This document shows positions 1 to 10,500 of a DNA stretch of 61,254 bases, piece by piece. The notes below the pieces were generated by a model, which worked only from the letters and a program-made list of their open reading frames with translations, did no database searches and had not been told where the DNA came from. Source of the stretch: CAZOOK01 sp964581385. GTDB taxonomy: Bacteria; Pseudomonadota; Gammaproteobacteria; Nevskiales; Nevskiaceae. Numbering within the stretch: the stretch's first letter is position 1; every line of letters starts with the position of its first letter. Where the stretch lies: positions 1 through 61,254 of the forward strand of contig CAZOOK010000032.1 in assembly GCA_964581385.1 (NCBI GenBank), in the 5' to 3' direction. The translations under genes were made by a program, and so were the position numbers.

Positions 1-105
1 GGCGACCAATTGTGTCGCGTGACTTCCGGACCAGGGTGGACTGAGACCGCCCAGCGCCAGGTCTGGGCGTACGCAAACCATGCATCAGGTGGTCGCAGGT
101 TTGGT
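1..105 (+). repeat. Left terminal inverted repeat
   Basis: The first 105 bases match the reverse complement of 61143-61247 with about four mismatches (near 7, 49 and 87-89). The tip contains an imperfect palindrome built on GCGAC/GTCGC around CAATTG, and a CCCAG/CTGGG stem lies further in. Paired inverted repeats at both window ends are what a linear viral or plasmid genome shows, and they imply that the window is nearly the whole replicon. The repeat is much shorter than poxvirus or asfarvirus termini. Confidence 0.92.
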
Positions 106-123
106 CGGCGTGCGTTCACCCGC

Positions 124-180
124 AATATATTTTTTGGCGCCAAATTTGAATTCATATTTAAATTTAAATTTCAAATTTGC
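124..180. other. AT-rich island with inverted repeat and E2F-like palindrome; possible origin
   Basis: This is the only strongly AT-rich stretch seen near the left end of a GC-rich molecule. A perfect 10-bp inverted repeat, CAAATTTGAA at 141-150 and TTCAAATTTG at 170-179, flanks a run of A/T. It overlaps TTTGGCGCCAAA at 133-144, which equals the palindromic E2F/DP consensus of eukaryotes. No equivalent is seen at the right end. An easily unwound origin or a promoter-proximal element is possible; function is inference only. Confidence 0.4.
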
Positions 181-186
181 AGGTGA

Positions 187-283
187 GAGCCAGACCAGAC
201 CAGACCCGACCAGACCAGACCAGACCCGACCCGACCAGACCAGACCAGACCAGACCAGACGTGTGTGTGTGTGTGCGTGTGTG
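187..283. repeat. Left subterminal AGACC array plus GT run
   Basis: Tandem AGACC units with occasional AGACCCG variants run from about 187 to 260, followed by a (GT)n run to about 283. On the minus strand the array reads GGTCT, so the G-rich strand runs 5'-to-3' toward the left end. The remaining bases up to 374 hold no gene that I can support. Confidence 0.85.
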
Positions 284-374
284 AGCGTGCGACGACGAAT
301 CTGCGCGACAACGTAACCACTCCACTCCACACCGCTCTCGACACAGCTCCGCTCCACTCTCCACCCCCTGCCAA

Positions 375-1598
375 TCACGCCGCGTGCGCGAGCTCGACGT
401 CCATGAACTCGCCAGGGCGCGCGCCGCGACGAACCTTGCCGACGTAGTGTGAGATGAACCGGTCGTACACCTCGACGTGGTACGCAATGAGCTCGTCCTC
501 CGTCGCGTTCGCCTGCGCGCGCTTGACGTTCTCGCTCGGCTGCTTCCCGGGCAAGAACGACACGTACCTGTCGTTCGTGATGCCCGAGCTCAAGTGCAGC
601 AACGCGTGTCCGAAATTGAGGCCGGCGATGTCGGGCTGGCCAATGTCCTTCGCGTGCTGATCCGACACGCGGAACGCGTTCGCTTGCTGCGGCGTGAGCC
701 GGTCGAACCCGAGAATCGCGCCGAGGTGACCAGTTGCGGCGTGCGCCTTGATACCCGCAAAGTTGCGCTCGTACATCGTAATCGCCAAATACGCAATGTT
801 CCGCACAGACACCGCGTGCGCCTCGGCGTACTCGTGGCGCTCAAACGGACCGGCAGGCTCGGCAGGCGAGCCGTCCGCGTTCACGCCGCTGCGCGTGATC
901 GCAAAGTACTCGCGCAAGTACTCGGGCGTGACGTTCGACGCGCGCGGGTCGTACGGGACGAGCTCGGCCGTCACTTGCGACTTGTCGCGCAACGTCGCGG
1001 CCGGAGGAGGCTCGTCGGGGTGGTGCGACACGTACACGGAGTTCCCGCCAGGGCCGGGCAGGCGCCACACCAGCGACGTCCCCGCGCCGATGCTCTGGCC
1101 GGTGAGGTTGGGAATCTGAACCAGCCCGAACACGCGCACGGCTTGCTGTCCGTTCTTGATGGTCGCGAGGTCAAAGTGGTTCTGCGCCACACCGACGAAT
1201 CGGATCTCGCGATCGGCCACCTTGCGCGCATCCCAGAACTCCTGGTCGTCGGCGTTGCGCGCGCGCATGCCCGTCGCCAACCACGACGACAGCGAGTAGC
1301 GCGTAATCTTCGACCGCGCAACAGGGTACCCGTTGAGCGACGCGAACACGGGCGGGTGGTCGCTCTTGCCGCCTCCCTTGCGCCCGAACGCCGACGCGTG
1401 CGCCATCGAAAAGATCGGGTCGCCCTTTTGAACGTGCTGCATGTTCTGCGTCGTCAGACCGCCCCAAAGCGTCTTGAACTGCTGCTTCGAGTTGGGGTTG
1501 TTCTGAATGCCGTAACGACGAACCTCCTCGTTGAAGGCGTAGAACGCCTTGATGTTGACCTTCAACTGGTCGTACACGTCGGTGGCCGGAGTCGACAT
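375..1598 (-). CDS. Hypothetical protein, candidate virion protein (407 aa)
   Basis: I do not recognise the family. The protein is soluble, with no signal peptide, membrane segment or low-complexity tail, and has an even globular composition from MSTPATDVYDQLK to a C-terminus ending in AHAA. It is the terminal gene at the left end and reads toward the terminus. The ATG at 1598 is preceded by GAGAA, as at several other starts here, and the next gene on the same strand begins 101 bp upstream. Its size and featureless globular nature would suit a capsid or matrix protein, and no other capsid candidate is clearer. That is inference, and no jelly-roll or HK97 motif was identified. Confidence 0.85.
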   Translation of the reverse strand: MSTPATDVYDQLKVNIKAFYAFNEEVRRYGIQNNPNSKQQFKTLWGGLTTQNMQHVQKGDPIFSMAHASAFGRKGGGKSDHPPVFASLNGYPVARSKITRYSLSSWLATGMRARNADDQEFWDARKVADREIRFVGVAQNHFDLATIKNGQQAVRVFGLVQIPNLTGQSIGAGTSLVWRLPGPGGNSVYVSHHPDEPPPAATLRDKSQVTAELVPYDPRASNVTPEYLREYFAITRSGVNADGSPAEPAGPFERHEYAEAHAVSVRNIAYLAITMYERNFAGIKAHAATGHLGAILGFDRLTPQQANAFRVSDQHAKDIGQPDIAGLNFGHALLHLSSGITNDRYVSFLPGKQPSENVKRAQANATEDELIAYHVEVYDRFISHYVGKVRRGARPGEFMDVELAHAA

Positions 1599-1699
1599 TT
1601 CTCGTTGTCGCTGTCGCGAACGCGCGTACGGTGTTTACTTCTTTTCTCGCGCGCACCCACGTGCGGATATACGCGAAACGGTTTGTGCGCGCCTGCGCA

Positions 1700-3361
1700 C
1701 TACGACGCGCTGGCGCTCGCGCTGGCGCTCGTCGGTGACACGTACCACGCGTCGTCGCGCAGCGCGCACTGCGCCATGCGCGCCGGTGTTGCTGTTGTCG
1801 GCGCCGTCTGCGCGCCGACGCTGATGACCGACCCGTTGTACAAAACGTTCGAGCACCGAACGAGCACGGGCTTGAGCGCGATGCGCGCGTCGACGTGAAA
1901 GTCGGGCGGAAACCGCGCGCACGCGCTCTGAACGCTCGACGCGTTCATGTACGCCACCGACGTCACCGAAACGCCCGGGTCGGTGCAAAACACCGTCGCG
2001 TCGTGCACCGCCACGCCAGGGTCCGACGCGCGCACCATCGTCGTGCTTGTCGTTGTGCTTGTCGTCGAGCTCGGTACGACGCACGGGAACGCGTTCTGCG
2101 TGTCGGTCGTGAGGCGGTACCCCTTTCCGTCCCACCTGAAACAAAACACGCGCGACGTCGGAGAACCGTACAGAGCGGCGAACGCGTTCGTCGAGTCGTC
2201 GCAAGGAGAGCAGTCCGAGTACCACGTCACGCCAGAACCTTGCGCGCGCAACGTGTTCCACACAGCGCTCACAAACGGCGTGCCCGTCGGGTTCGAGCGG
2301 TCGACGTCCGCGCTCGAAAACGCCGAAAACTTGTACCCCGCCGCGCTGGGAGGCGGGTCCGCTGAGAACGTCACCGCGCGGTGCGGCACGCACACGCCCC
2401 ACGGGACAGCGCCGGCGACGACGCCAGGCGGAAGCGGCTCGTCGCTTCCGGACGGGTCGCCGCCGCGCCACCACCGCCGCGCGGCCTCGAACGTCGCGTC
2501 GACTGGTCCGTCGCTTGGAATTGGCACCGGAATTGGCGCGACGTTCGGTTGAGCGGCCGAGCGCGCTTTGAACTCTCCGCGCTCGACGAACGTGAACCCG
2601 ACGCAGTCGGCGAATTGCGCTGCGATTCGTTTGCGGTTGGCGGCCGAGAGAGCCTCGGCGTGGCGAAACGCGGGCACGACGTCCTCGAACGTCGTTCGGC
2701 GCTTCGACATGCCCGTCGGGTCGGTCGTCTCGGCGTCTTGCAGCTCGATGAGCCGGTCGTCGAACGAGCGCAACGTGCTCTTGTCGAGACCGGCAAACAC
2801 AACGACGTACCACTCTGGGTGGTCGCTGTTGTCGGCCATGCGCACGTACAACCCGACGCGTCCGCCTCGCCCGAGCGACGGCCACCACGCCCCGCTCGAC
2901 GGATCCGAGTCGAACCGAGGGGCGTGCGGCGTGTCGTCGGCGATGGTTTTGTTGACGCGCGCGGCCATCGCATGGCGGTCGAGCTCGGGCACGGTCGCGA
3001 CGTGCGCGTCGTCGCGCGGAGCGACCTGGAACACCGACACGCCGAATGCGACGTTCGCCTCGACGCAAAAGTCGCGCGTGAAACGGCGCGTCGCAGGAAA
3101 CGTCACGACACATCCCGTCGGCGGAAAGAACGAGTTGGGCGGGTTCGGCGTCTCGGCGTTGTAAAAGAACGTCGTCGACGTCGCGCCCCAAGCCAAGAGC
3201 TGCGCGCGGAACACAGGACTCACTGCGAACGCGCGAGGGGGAAACGACCGAATCTCGCCATGTTCTTGTGTCGCGTTCGCGCTCGCGTCGCCGTTCGCAG
3301 ACGCGACCGCGCCGGTGGTGGTGGTGGCGACACTGACGCCGACGCGCCCGTTTGGTTTCAT
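1700..3361 (-). CDS. Hypothetical protein (553 aa)
   Basis: Unknown family. The start is the ATG at 3361 (MKPNGRVGV); there is no in-frame upstream ATG in a sensible place. The protein is soluble, with scattered aromatic and Cys residues (for example SDCSPCDD near residue 415), a Thr/Ser run near residue 470 and an Ala/Ser dipeptide tail at the C-terminus. It lies between two other minus-strand genes, 101 bp from the downstream one and 26 bp from the upstream one. A structural or virion-associated role is possible from position alone. The overlapping plus-strand open frames are GC-driven shadows. Confidence 0.8.
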   Translation of the reverse strand: MKPNGRVGVSVATTTTGAVASANGDASANATQEHGEIRSFPPRAFAVSPVFRAQLLAWGATSTTFFYNAETPNPPNSFFPPTGCVVTFPATRRFTRDFCVEANVAFGVSVFQVAPRDDAHVATVPELDRHAMAARVNKTIADDTPHAPRFDSDPSSGAWWPSLGRGGRVGLYVRMADNSDHPEWYVVVFAGLDKSTLRSFDDRLIELQDAETTDPTGMSKRRTTFEDVVPAFRHAEALSAANRKRIAAQFADCVGFTFVERGEFKARSAAQPNVAPIPVPIPSDGPVDATFEAARRWWRGGDPSGSDEPLPPGVVAGAVPWGVCVPHRAVTFSADPPPSAAGYKFSAFSSADVDRSNPTGTPFVSAVWNTLRAQGSGVTWYSDCSPCDDSTNAFAALYGSPTSRVFCFRWDGKGYRLTTDTQNAFPCVVPSSTTSTTTSTTMVRASDPGVAVHDATVFCTDPGVSVTSVAYMNASSVQSACARFPPDFHVDARIALKPVLVRCSNVLYNGSVISVGAQTAPTTATPARMAQCALRDDAWYVSPTSASASASAS

Positions 3362-3387
3362 GGCGATGCGATGTGTTGTGTTTGTCG

Positions 3388-4446
3388 TCAACAGTCGAAC
3401 GCGACTTGGCTGCGCAGACGCACGGCGGGCGCGACGACCGGCGCGATCATGAGCCACTCTTGCACGGCCGAGGCGGTCTCGTTTGGCGGTGCGCCAAAGA
3501 ACTTGGCGAGCGTGAGCTCCTTGTGCTGCTTCATCGAGTTTGCAATGCCCGCAAATGTCGGCGGCTGCTCGGCGTACGTGCGGAGCGGGGGTTGGATTGC
3601 CGCACGCCAATTGAGGGCGTGGTTCGTCATGCGGCGCCCGCAGCACGCGACGTTGTAGCACGCGCACGTCGGGCACCGGTCGAATGTGATCATGCGCTCG
3701 GGGGTCACGAACGTGCGCAAGTGAGCGAATTCAGTGAAGACGACGTCGACTTGCATGAACATGTCGGGGTGCAGCGACGCGACGTACGCGTCGTTCTCCA
3801 ACATCATGCTCTCGATTTGCGCGGGAGTCATGTCGTTCGTGCTCAACACGTCCATTCGTTCGAGGATCTTTGCCCTGTTGATCTCCGCGAGCGACTCGCG
3901 AATCTGTCTGACGCTTTGCTCGTGCATGTCTGCGAACGCGGCGCACACGGTGAGCGTCGCGCGCATCTCCACCGCGGCGGCTGCAATCGTCTGAAACTTG
4001 CGTGCGAACGTGCTCGCGCCGACGACCTCGATGCCGTGCTCGGTCGAGTCGGAGTGCATTTGGCGCTTCCAAACGCCCGCGTCGCCAGTGTCGACGTCGT
4101 GCGGGAACACGGCGAACCGGTGCATCGTCTTGGTCCCCTCGCGCGCGTCGCGCGCAACGCGAACAGACGACGCGCGCTCGTGTTTGTATTCACGGTCGTA
4201 TTCGCGCTCACTCTCGACGTGCATCGCGTCGACGTGAGACGCACCCAAAACAGAACCGAACCGAACATCGCGGTCGACCGTCGAGCTCAGCGTTCCGCAC
4301 AAGACGACAGCCGTCGGAGCGGTGCCGCTCACGACGGCCTCGGCCACTTGGTTGTCGAACGCGCTCGGGAGCAACGCGGCCAGGTGCAAAAAATCGTTGA
4401 ACACGCGATCGCTCACGACGCGCGACGCGACCGACACGTGCGCCAT
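3388..4446 (-). CDS. Hypothetical zinc-cluster protein (352 aa)
   Basis: Unknown family. The start is the ATG at 4446 (MAHVSVASRV), directly after CACGAGAA and facing the divergent gene at 4508 across 61 bp. The C-terminal third contains a compact Cys group, FDRCPTCACYNVACCGRR, around residues 257-274, which would suit a small metal-binding site. The middle is helical and charged. A transcription or DNA-binding role is conceivable from the Cys cluster but is not supported by any family match that I can see. Confidence 0.78.
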   Translation of the reverse strand: MAHVSVASRVVSDRVFNDFLHLAALLPSAFDNQVAEAVVSGTAPTAVVLCGTLSSTVDRDVRFGSVLGASHVDAMHVESEREYDREYKHERASSVRVARDAREGTKTMHRFAVFPHDVDTGDAGVWKRQMHSDSTEHGIEVVGASTFARKFQTIAAAAVEMRATLTVCAAFADMHEQSVRQIRESLAEINRAKILERMDVLSTNDMTPAQIESMMLENDAYVASLHPDMFMQVDVVFTEFAHLRTFVTPERMITFDRCPTCACYNVACCGRRMTNHALNWRAAIQPPLRTYAEQPPTFAGIANSMKQHKELTLAKFFGAPPNETASAVQEWLMIAPVVAPAVRLRSQVAFDC

Positions 4447-4507
4447 TTCTCGTGTCGAGATGAGGTGTGGTGTGATCACAACGTCACAACGCAACTGGGT
4501 CGGCAAC

Positions 4508-5167
4508 ATGAATTTGGATCCAGACAGGCTCGTCGTGCTTGCACTCGAGAGCCGCGAAACGCGTCGCCCGAAATTCAAGGGCACGTTGTGGTTGTCGATC
4601 GACGCGCACGCGACCATCGTCTTGAAGGACGACGTCGATACGCTGCACGTCCAGCCGTGCGGAATCAGCGGGACATCGTCCGAGCTCGTGAACCACCTCA
4701 AGAACGGAACCGCCGATTTCTTCCTCGTGTTCCACTCGGCCGCGACGGGCGAGGCGCTCGATTGTCCGTTCGTCGGCCTCGAGCCAGAGGCGCACGAACA
4801 CGAGAACGGCGTCACGCGGTGCAAGTTCGAGATGCGCGGGCGTTACATCGTGCACGCGCTTCCGCGCACGCGTCGGCCGTGCACGTGGCCGAACTGTCCG
4901 TGCGCAGGCGCGGGCACGCTCGCGCTTCGGTTCCGCGGGCGCCAGACGCCGATCTGGTTCGAAGAGACGCACATATGGAGCGCGCAAGCCGCGTGCGCGC
5001 ACCGAGGCCGCCACGTCGCGAGCGACGGAAGCGACCCGGCGTGGAACGTGCGTCTGTGCCACCACATCGTGCTCGACGTCGACATTGACATTGACGCGAG
5101 CACTGCTGCTCCTCCCGTCGACGACGCCGATGCGTTGGCGGCGGCGTTCGGCGATCTCGGTATGTAA
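4508..5167 (+). CDS. Hypothetical Cys-rich protein (219 aa)
   Basis: Unknown family. The start is the ATG at 4508 (MNLDPDRLVVLAL); upstream in-frame codons lie inside the divergent neighbour. The N-terminal half looks like beta-strands. The second half has Cys/His-containing segments (RRPCTWPNCPCAGAG near residues 124-138, then HIWSAQAACAHRG and RLCHHIVLDV) that could bind metal. The C-terminus is acidic. It forms a divergent pair with the 352-aa gene and converges on the 365-aa gene with a 12-bp gap. Confidence 0.75.
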   Translation: MNLDPDRLVVLALESRETRRPKFKGTLWLSIDAHATIVLKDDVDTLHVQPCGISGTSSELVNHLKNGTADFFLVFHSAATGEALDCPFVGLEPEAHEHENGVTRCKFEMRGRYIVHALPRTRRPCTWPNCPCAGAGTLALRFRGRQTPIWFEETHIWSAQAACAHRGRHVASDGSDPAWNVRLCHHIVLDVDIDIDASTAAPPVDDADALAAAFGDLGM

Positions 5168-5179
5168 ACGCAACGCAAT

Positions 5180-6277
5180 TCAATCAAACGCCCCGGCCAC
5201 TTTGCGCTCGAGGTCCTTTCGGATGGACGATTTCATCTTGAGCAGCTCGAGGTACAGTTTCGTTTTGTTGACGTGCACGTGCGCGCCCGAGTCGGACGAG
5301 CTCGCCGCGATCGCGTCGGCCTTGGCGCGTTCTTGCAACTGCGAGAGCTCGTCGATGCTCCGCATCAACTCCCAAGCCGTGTCGCAGCGCGGCACGTGGT
5401 GAATGAGGTGCGCCTGCACCATTCGGTCCGTCCACACGGGTGGCGTCTCTCCGTCGCGGACGTACTCCGCGTACACCGTCGCGTCGTACTGCTTCACGAT
5501 GGTTTGAGCCAACATGTCGAGCGTCAGCTGAGACCGCAACTGCTCAAACGTACGGTACAGCGTCCACATCGACGTCCACTTGACGCGGTCGATCGCAGGA
5601 AAGAACCCCATGCGGCACAGAGCGCACCCCTCCGACGAGACGGTGTTCTCGCGCATCACCGACGCGTTGGCGTTCGCGAGCGCCGTCGACGAAACCGTCA
5701 CGCGCGCAATCGGTGCCTGAGGCGGCGGCCCGAGCGTCCCGAGACCATCAAACGTGTTGTCCTTATCCTTTGCGCCTTTGGCGCGCTTCGGTGCCGGAAT
5801 GTGTCCGTGATCTGAAGCCGACACCGACGCCGACGCAACACTCTTGCGCTTGTGTGCTGGTGCTGGTGCTGGTGGCCGAGGCGGAGCAGGCCCGACGGCC
5901 ACGGCGAGCGGGATCTCCGCGCGCTTGCGCATCGCGTTGATCGTCGCAGACAAGGACGGAGCTGGTGCTGGTACCGGCGCGGGCATAGGTGGTGGTGGTG
6001 GTGGTTTCTTCTCTTGGTCGGACCATTCGTCGTGGTCGTCGCTGTACGACGAGACGGACGCGTCTGAATTTGAATTCGACGCCGACGACGACGACGAAAC
6101 CGACGGCGCGCGCCGGTTCGGCCCGAAAAAGTGCGATTTGCGTGTCGGAGCCGACGCGCGCGGATCGCGCCGCTGCGCGTTCTTGGCGTATTTATCGTCC
6201 GCGAACGAGTCGAGGCGCGCGTCGGCCGCGCCGAGCGTGTCGAGCACGAATTCGGATTCTGGAGGATGTGCACCCAT
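5180..6277 (-). CDS. Hypothetical protein with Pro-rich linker and C-terminal zinc-like domain (365 aa)
   Basis: The start is the ATG at 6277 (MGAHPPESEF). The first 200 residues are low complexity: Ser/Asp-rich, then a KKPPPPPPMPAPVPAPAP run near residue 95, then a basic HKRKS/KRAKGAKDKD patch that could be a nuclear localisation signal. The C-terminal 150 residues look folded. They contain CALCRMG near residue 224 and HLIHHVPRC near residue 300, a possible Cys2/His-Cys metal site, and a helical tail. I do not recognise a family. The gene diverges from the 355-aa gene across 144 bp. Confidence 0.78.
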   Translation of the reverse strand: MGAHPPESEFVLDTLGAADARLDSFADDKYAKNAQRRDPRASAPTRKSHFFGPNRRAPSVSSSSSASNSNSDASVSSYSDDHDEWSDQEKKPPPPPPMPAPVPAPAPSLSATINAMRKRAEIPLAVAVGPAPPRPPAPAPAHKRKSVASASVSASDHGHIPAPKRAKGAKDKDNTFDGLGTLGPPPQAPIARVTVSSTALANANASVMRENTVSSEGCALCRMGFFPAIDRVKWTSMWTLYRTFEQLRSQLTLDMLAQTIVKQYDATVYAEYVRDGETPPVWTDRMVQAHLIHHVPRCDTAWELMRSIDELSQLQERAKADAIAASSSDSGAHVHVNKTKLYLELLKMKSSIRKDLERKVAGAFD

Positions 6278-6421
6278 CGTGTGCGCGCGCGTTTGCGCAG
6301 TGCGCCACGTTTGTTTTTTTCGCACACGCGCGCGCGTCGCGACGTACGCGCAACGGCGCGCACACCGTTTCGGCGCCGGCGTATTAGCGACGCGGCCGCC
6401 GGTGACGAAAAGAAAAAATCG

Positions 6422-7489
6422 ATGGATTCGCTCACGAGCCCCATCGGGTCGCGCGGGAACATCGAGGCGCCCACGCGCGCGTTCAACCCGTTCTCTGGCG
6501 AATCAGATGCGCCTAAACGCGCGCGTCTCGGGCTCGGCGTCGACCCCGCGTTCGGGGAGGTGGCGATGCCCCCGATCATCGGCGACCTCATGACGAGCTC
6601 GAACGCAGCGATCAACGCCGGGCCCGTGCGTCTGAACGTCAATTTGGCCGCCAAGTGCGGGCGGCGCACGGCCGGGCGCCGCGACAAGGACGACCCGACC
6701 ATCCAGATCACGACGGGCGACGTGGTGTTCGCGCACACCAAGCCGTATTTCCATCCCAAGCTCGACGGGTTCCTCATGCGCGTCGGCTCGCGCTACATGA
6801 GCGTTCAGCTCGGCGTCGAGACCGAAGTGCGCACGATGGAGATGGTCAACCTCCTCTTGCACCTCGCAGCCGCGCAGCCCGCCATCGGAACGCCGCCGCC
6901 CACTGTCGACTCTGCGTACACCACGTGGAGTTACATGGGCATCTCGACGACGAACTTTACCGAGGCCGAGTACCGTGCCGGGTCGCGCTTCCTCGCCATC
7001 GACAGCATCCGCGACGGGGGGCAGGTCTTGAACGTGTGGGACCGCGGTCTTCGCGCGGGGCAGTTCTTGCACCTCGCCTTTGTTGCGCTCCCGCTCACCG
7101 ACCGCGTCACGTACCGCCCCAACCGCGAGAACGTCAACGAGACCAAGACCGTCGAGGTCTCGGCCGACACGCTCGCGTCTGCCGATCTGCGCGCGATTTT
7201 GCCGCGCTACCGCGTGTCGATCGTCGCCATCGTCAGCGACAACGCCGTCGTCCGGCCCACGTCGATCGTCGGGAAGGTGCGCTCGCCGTCGGGCGTGCTC
7301 CTCACGCAGCACGGCCGGTCCGTGCGCGTCGGGCGCGTGCGCCACCGCCCCGACCGCCAAATCACCATCCACGACGAGCGCCGCGGATGCGCCGCCGTCG
7401 ACGACGTCGCGTCGATGTCCGAGCGCGAGAGGTGGACCAACGCGCCCGCGCACGCCCAGGCCGAGCTCATTGAGATCATCGCCATTTGA
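6422..7489 (+). CDS. Hypothetical protein, possible virion component (355 aa)
   Basis: The start is the ATG at 6422 (MDSLTSPIGSRG), immediately downstream of GAAAAGAAAAAATCG, an A-rich leader like those before several other genes. The frame stays open upstream but without a convincing start. A flexible 70-residue N-terminus is followed by a beta-rich soluble domain (NLAAKCGRRTAGRR, VGSRYMSVQLGVETEV). There is no signal peptide or membrane helix. Family unknown; a virion role is inference only. Its 3' end faces the 1310-aa gene across 60 bp. Confidence 0.78.
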   Translation: MDSLTSPIGSRGNIEAPTRAFNPFSGESDAPKRARLGLGVDPAFGEVAMPPIIGDLMTSSNAAINAGPVRLNVNLAAKCGRRTAGRRDKDDPTIQITTGDVVFAHTKPYFHPKLDGFLMRVGSRYMSVQLGVETEVRTMEMVNLLLHLAAAQPAIGTPPPTVDSAYTTWSYMGISTTNFTEAEYRAGSRFLAIDSIRDGGQVLNVWDRGLRAGQFLHLAFVALPLTDRVTYRPNRENVNETKTVEVSADTLASADLRAILPRYRVSIVAIVSDNAVVRPTSIVGKVRSPSGVLLTQHGRSVRVGRVRHRPDRQITIHDERRGCAAVDDVASMSERERWTNAPAHAQAELIEIIAI

Positions 7490-7549
7490 ACAGACCAGCG
7501 AAAGGCAGAGCGTGTGTGTGGTGAGTGTGTGAAACACAATTACAATCAT

Positions 7550-10500
7550 TCACGTCGTCTTTTTCGTGTTGGCACTTCCGCTTCCGCTCTCGCTCGGCTG
7601 TTGTGGTTGAGACAAGAGCGGGCGTTTGATGTCTTGCGTTTGTGGTGCCTCACGCTCTGCGTCGCCCTCGTCGTTGTCGACGATGAGGCCCATGTCGGCG
7701 TATAGTCGGTCGATGCGCGCGTTGGTGTCGTTGATCTTTGCGCCGATCTTCATGAAGGACTGCTCCATCACCTCGAACACGAGCGGGTCGCGCGAGACCT
7801 TTGCGCCAGTCGTGAACCGGTGCACGCCGTCGACGAGCCGCGTGAGCCAGCGGCTCAGAACGCGCGATCGCTCGTCGCGTCGCGCCTTGAGCATGTCGCG
7901 CGCGGCGCGGCGCGCGGCGTCGGTCTTTTCGCCGTTCGGACCGCTCGCGCGACGAACGAGCAACGCCTCGATGATGTAGTCGACCCAGAACTCGACGAGC
8001 TCGACCGCGCCGTACAGAACGAGCGCGAGCTGCCAGAACAGAGTCTGGATCATCAGCGTGTAGATCAAAATAAGCCACACAAGCACGAGCATCGCGTACG
8101 CGTTGAGCGACGCGCAGAAGATTTGCTGGTTGAGCGTCCCGCCTTGGTTCTGGTCGCCGAACAGAAACTGAACCCACACCGGCACGCCGAGCTGAACAGC
8201 AGGCGTCCACATCATCTGCCAGAACGAGTCCCACCACGTCCCGCGCGTGAACGCGAGCGTGAACCAGAACCAAAAGTCGAGAGCACCGTTGTGCAGCAGC
8301 ACAAGCACGTAGTACGGGACGTTCAAGAACCACAACGGCGACGTGTCGAACATGCCCTCCCAGTACGCCGGGCAGTCGCACGACGGCACAGTCGACGTCG
8401 AATCGGTCAAACCCGTGCAAAGCTCGCCGGCCGTCGTTATGAAATCGAATTCCGTGGCCGGGAGAGTCGGGAACGGCAGCTCGCGCAGAAGCGGCAAGCA
8501 GAAGCGGCACTCGGGGCAGTTGTTCAGCTTGATGACGTTCTCGAACGACATCGGGTTGATCGACGGGTTCGCGTCGATCGCGTCGAGGCACTCCGCCGTG
8601 TCCGCAAAGATCGCGTAGATCGACAAGCCTTGCAGCCACAGTTCGGCTTGCAGCGCGCCCCACTGCACGGTGCTTCCGAACGTCCAGTACGTCGGTTCGG
8701 GGCACGTGTTCTTTTGCGGGAACGCGACGCACGGACCGTTGCCAGGGCAAATGTACCCGTTCGGACACGATTTGTCGACGAACACTCCGAGCTTCGTGAG
8801 CGTCGGCGGCGTCGTCGGCGAGCGCGTCACCTCGAGCAGCCGGCGTCGGCGCTCGGCGCCGCCGTCGGCGTCGTTGCGCGACACCGAATCGACCCAGTCC
8901 GCGTAGTGCCGTACGAGACCAGCGTCGCTCTCGACGCCCCACGCGCGCGCGCGCTTGTCGCGCCTGCGCGCCTCGGCCGCCGCGTGTTCGTGGAACACAT
9001 GCAGCGCGCGCGTGAGGAAATGGCCCGTTGCTTGCGCCGCGTACAAGTGCGGCGCGTGAACGGACTTGATCCCGAGCTCCTCACGCAAAACGTCCATCAC
9101 AGCGGGCGCGTCCTCTGCGTTCCACGCCTCGCGGCTCACCTCGAGCACGCGCCGAACGCGCTCGAACGGCGTGCGCGTCTTGTGCATCGCGCGCCGCCAC
9201 CGCGACCGAAGCACCTCGCTCGCGCGCACGCCCGCTGCCGCCAACCGCGCCACGCGACGACGGGCCTCCTCGCCAACGCTGTCGTTTTCGGCGTCGACTT
9301 GCGCTCCCGACCGACCGTGCAACGTCGCGCTGTTGGCGTTGGCGTTGGCGATGCCAGACATCGAATGGACGTACTTGCGCGCGGCGGTCGGGATGTCGGC
9401 GTCGCGAAGAGTGCGCGCCGTCGCGAGGCGGTCGACGCACCGCTGGCGCACGTACTTGGCCACTTCGTCGTCGGAATCGACGGGCTGTGCGATCGAGCAC
9501 ACAAACGACCCGAACTCGAGCGACGTGCGCGCTCCGACCTCTGAGCGCAGAGCGCTCTCGGCCTCTGACCCCGTGTGCGTCGCTCCTGCTCCTCCACCAT
9601 TGTTCGACGACGACGACGCCGACGCGCGCGCGCGTTTCGCGGCGAGCGCCTCTTCGGCGGCCTTCTTGGCCGTCTCGTCTTGAACCTTGAACTCGGCGCT
9701 GTTCCCAAACGTCTTGCGCAGCAAGTCGTCGGCGTGGTGCACTGGGACGAGGTCGCGCTCGGCGCGCAGAGAGCGCCGCGTCGCCGCGTCGTGCGCGCAC
9801 GTCTCGCCCGTCCAGAACACCACGCCGGGGTGGTCGAGCGGACAGCTCTTGAAGCGCGTCGAGTTCACGCACAGGCCGAAGCACCCGTTGTGGTCGTGCG
9901 TCTCGAGCACGCCGAGCGCGTCGCCGAGCGCGCGCCTCGTCGTCGGACAGCTCGACGGCTTGACTGCCGTGCGCGACGCGACGACTGAATTTCCGTTTTG
10001 CTCGCGCGACTCCACCCACTCGTTCGTTGTGGCGTCGAAGAAGCACGTGTAAGACACGGTGCTGCACGGCGCGAGGTTCGAGTAGATCCCCGAGCTCGCC
10101 GCCGCGCAGTTGCACGGCGTCGACGTCCCAAAGTTCGCTTGAACGCACGCCACTTGGAGCGGCGTGTTCCAGTGGATGTCGATGTGCAGCGGTCCGTTCG
10201 AGAGCGGGTCGGCGATGATCGTGTTGTACCCGTGGCGCAGAAACTCCGACCCCGCCTCGATGCCCTCGAGTAAGCCGCACACGGGGTTCGACATGACGCA
10301 CGACGCCGCGCCAGAAAACATCAGCACGAAATCGCCGATGTACTCAAGTACGGGCAAAAACAACACCAGAATGAGGCGAATGACGTTGAACGCGATGAAG
10401 AACAAGAAGCTCGCCGCAAGCGCGTACGCTTGCATGAACGCGCGAATAATGATCAAGAAAGCCGTCAAGTCCGGCCCGGCGTCGTAGTCGGCGAACGCCG

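Noticed and set aside
1635..3191. A 518-codon minus-strand frame overlapping the 553-aa gene in another frame
   Set aside because: Arg-rich shadow; the 553-aa frame has normal composition and a proper ATG.
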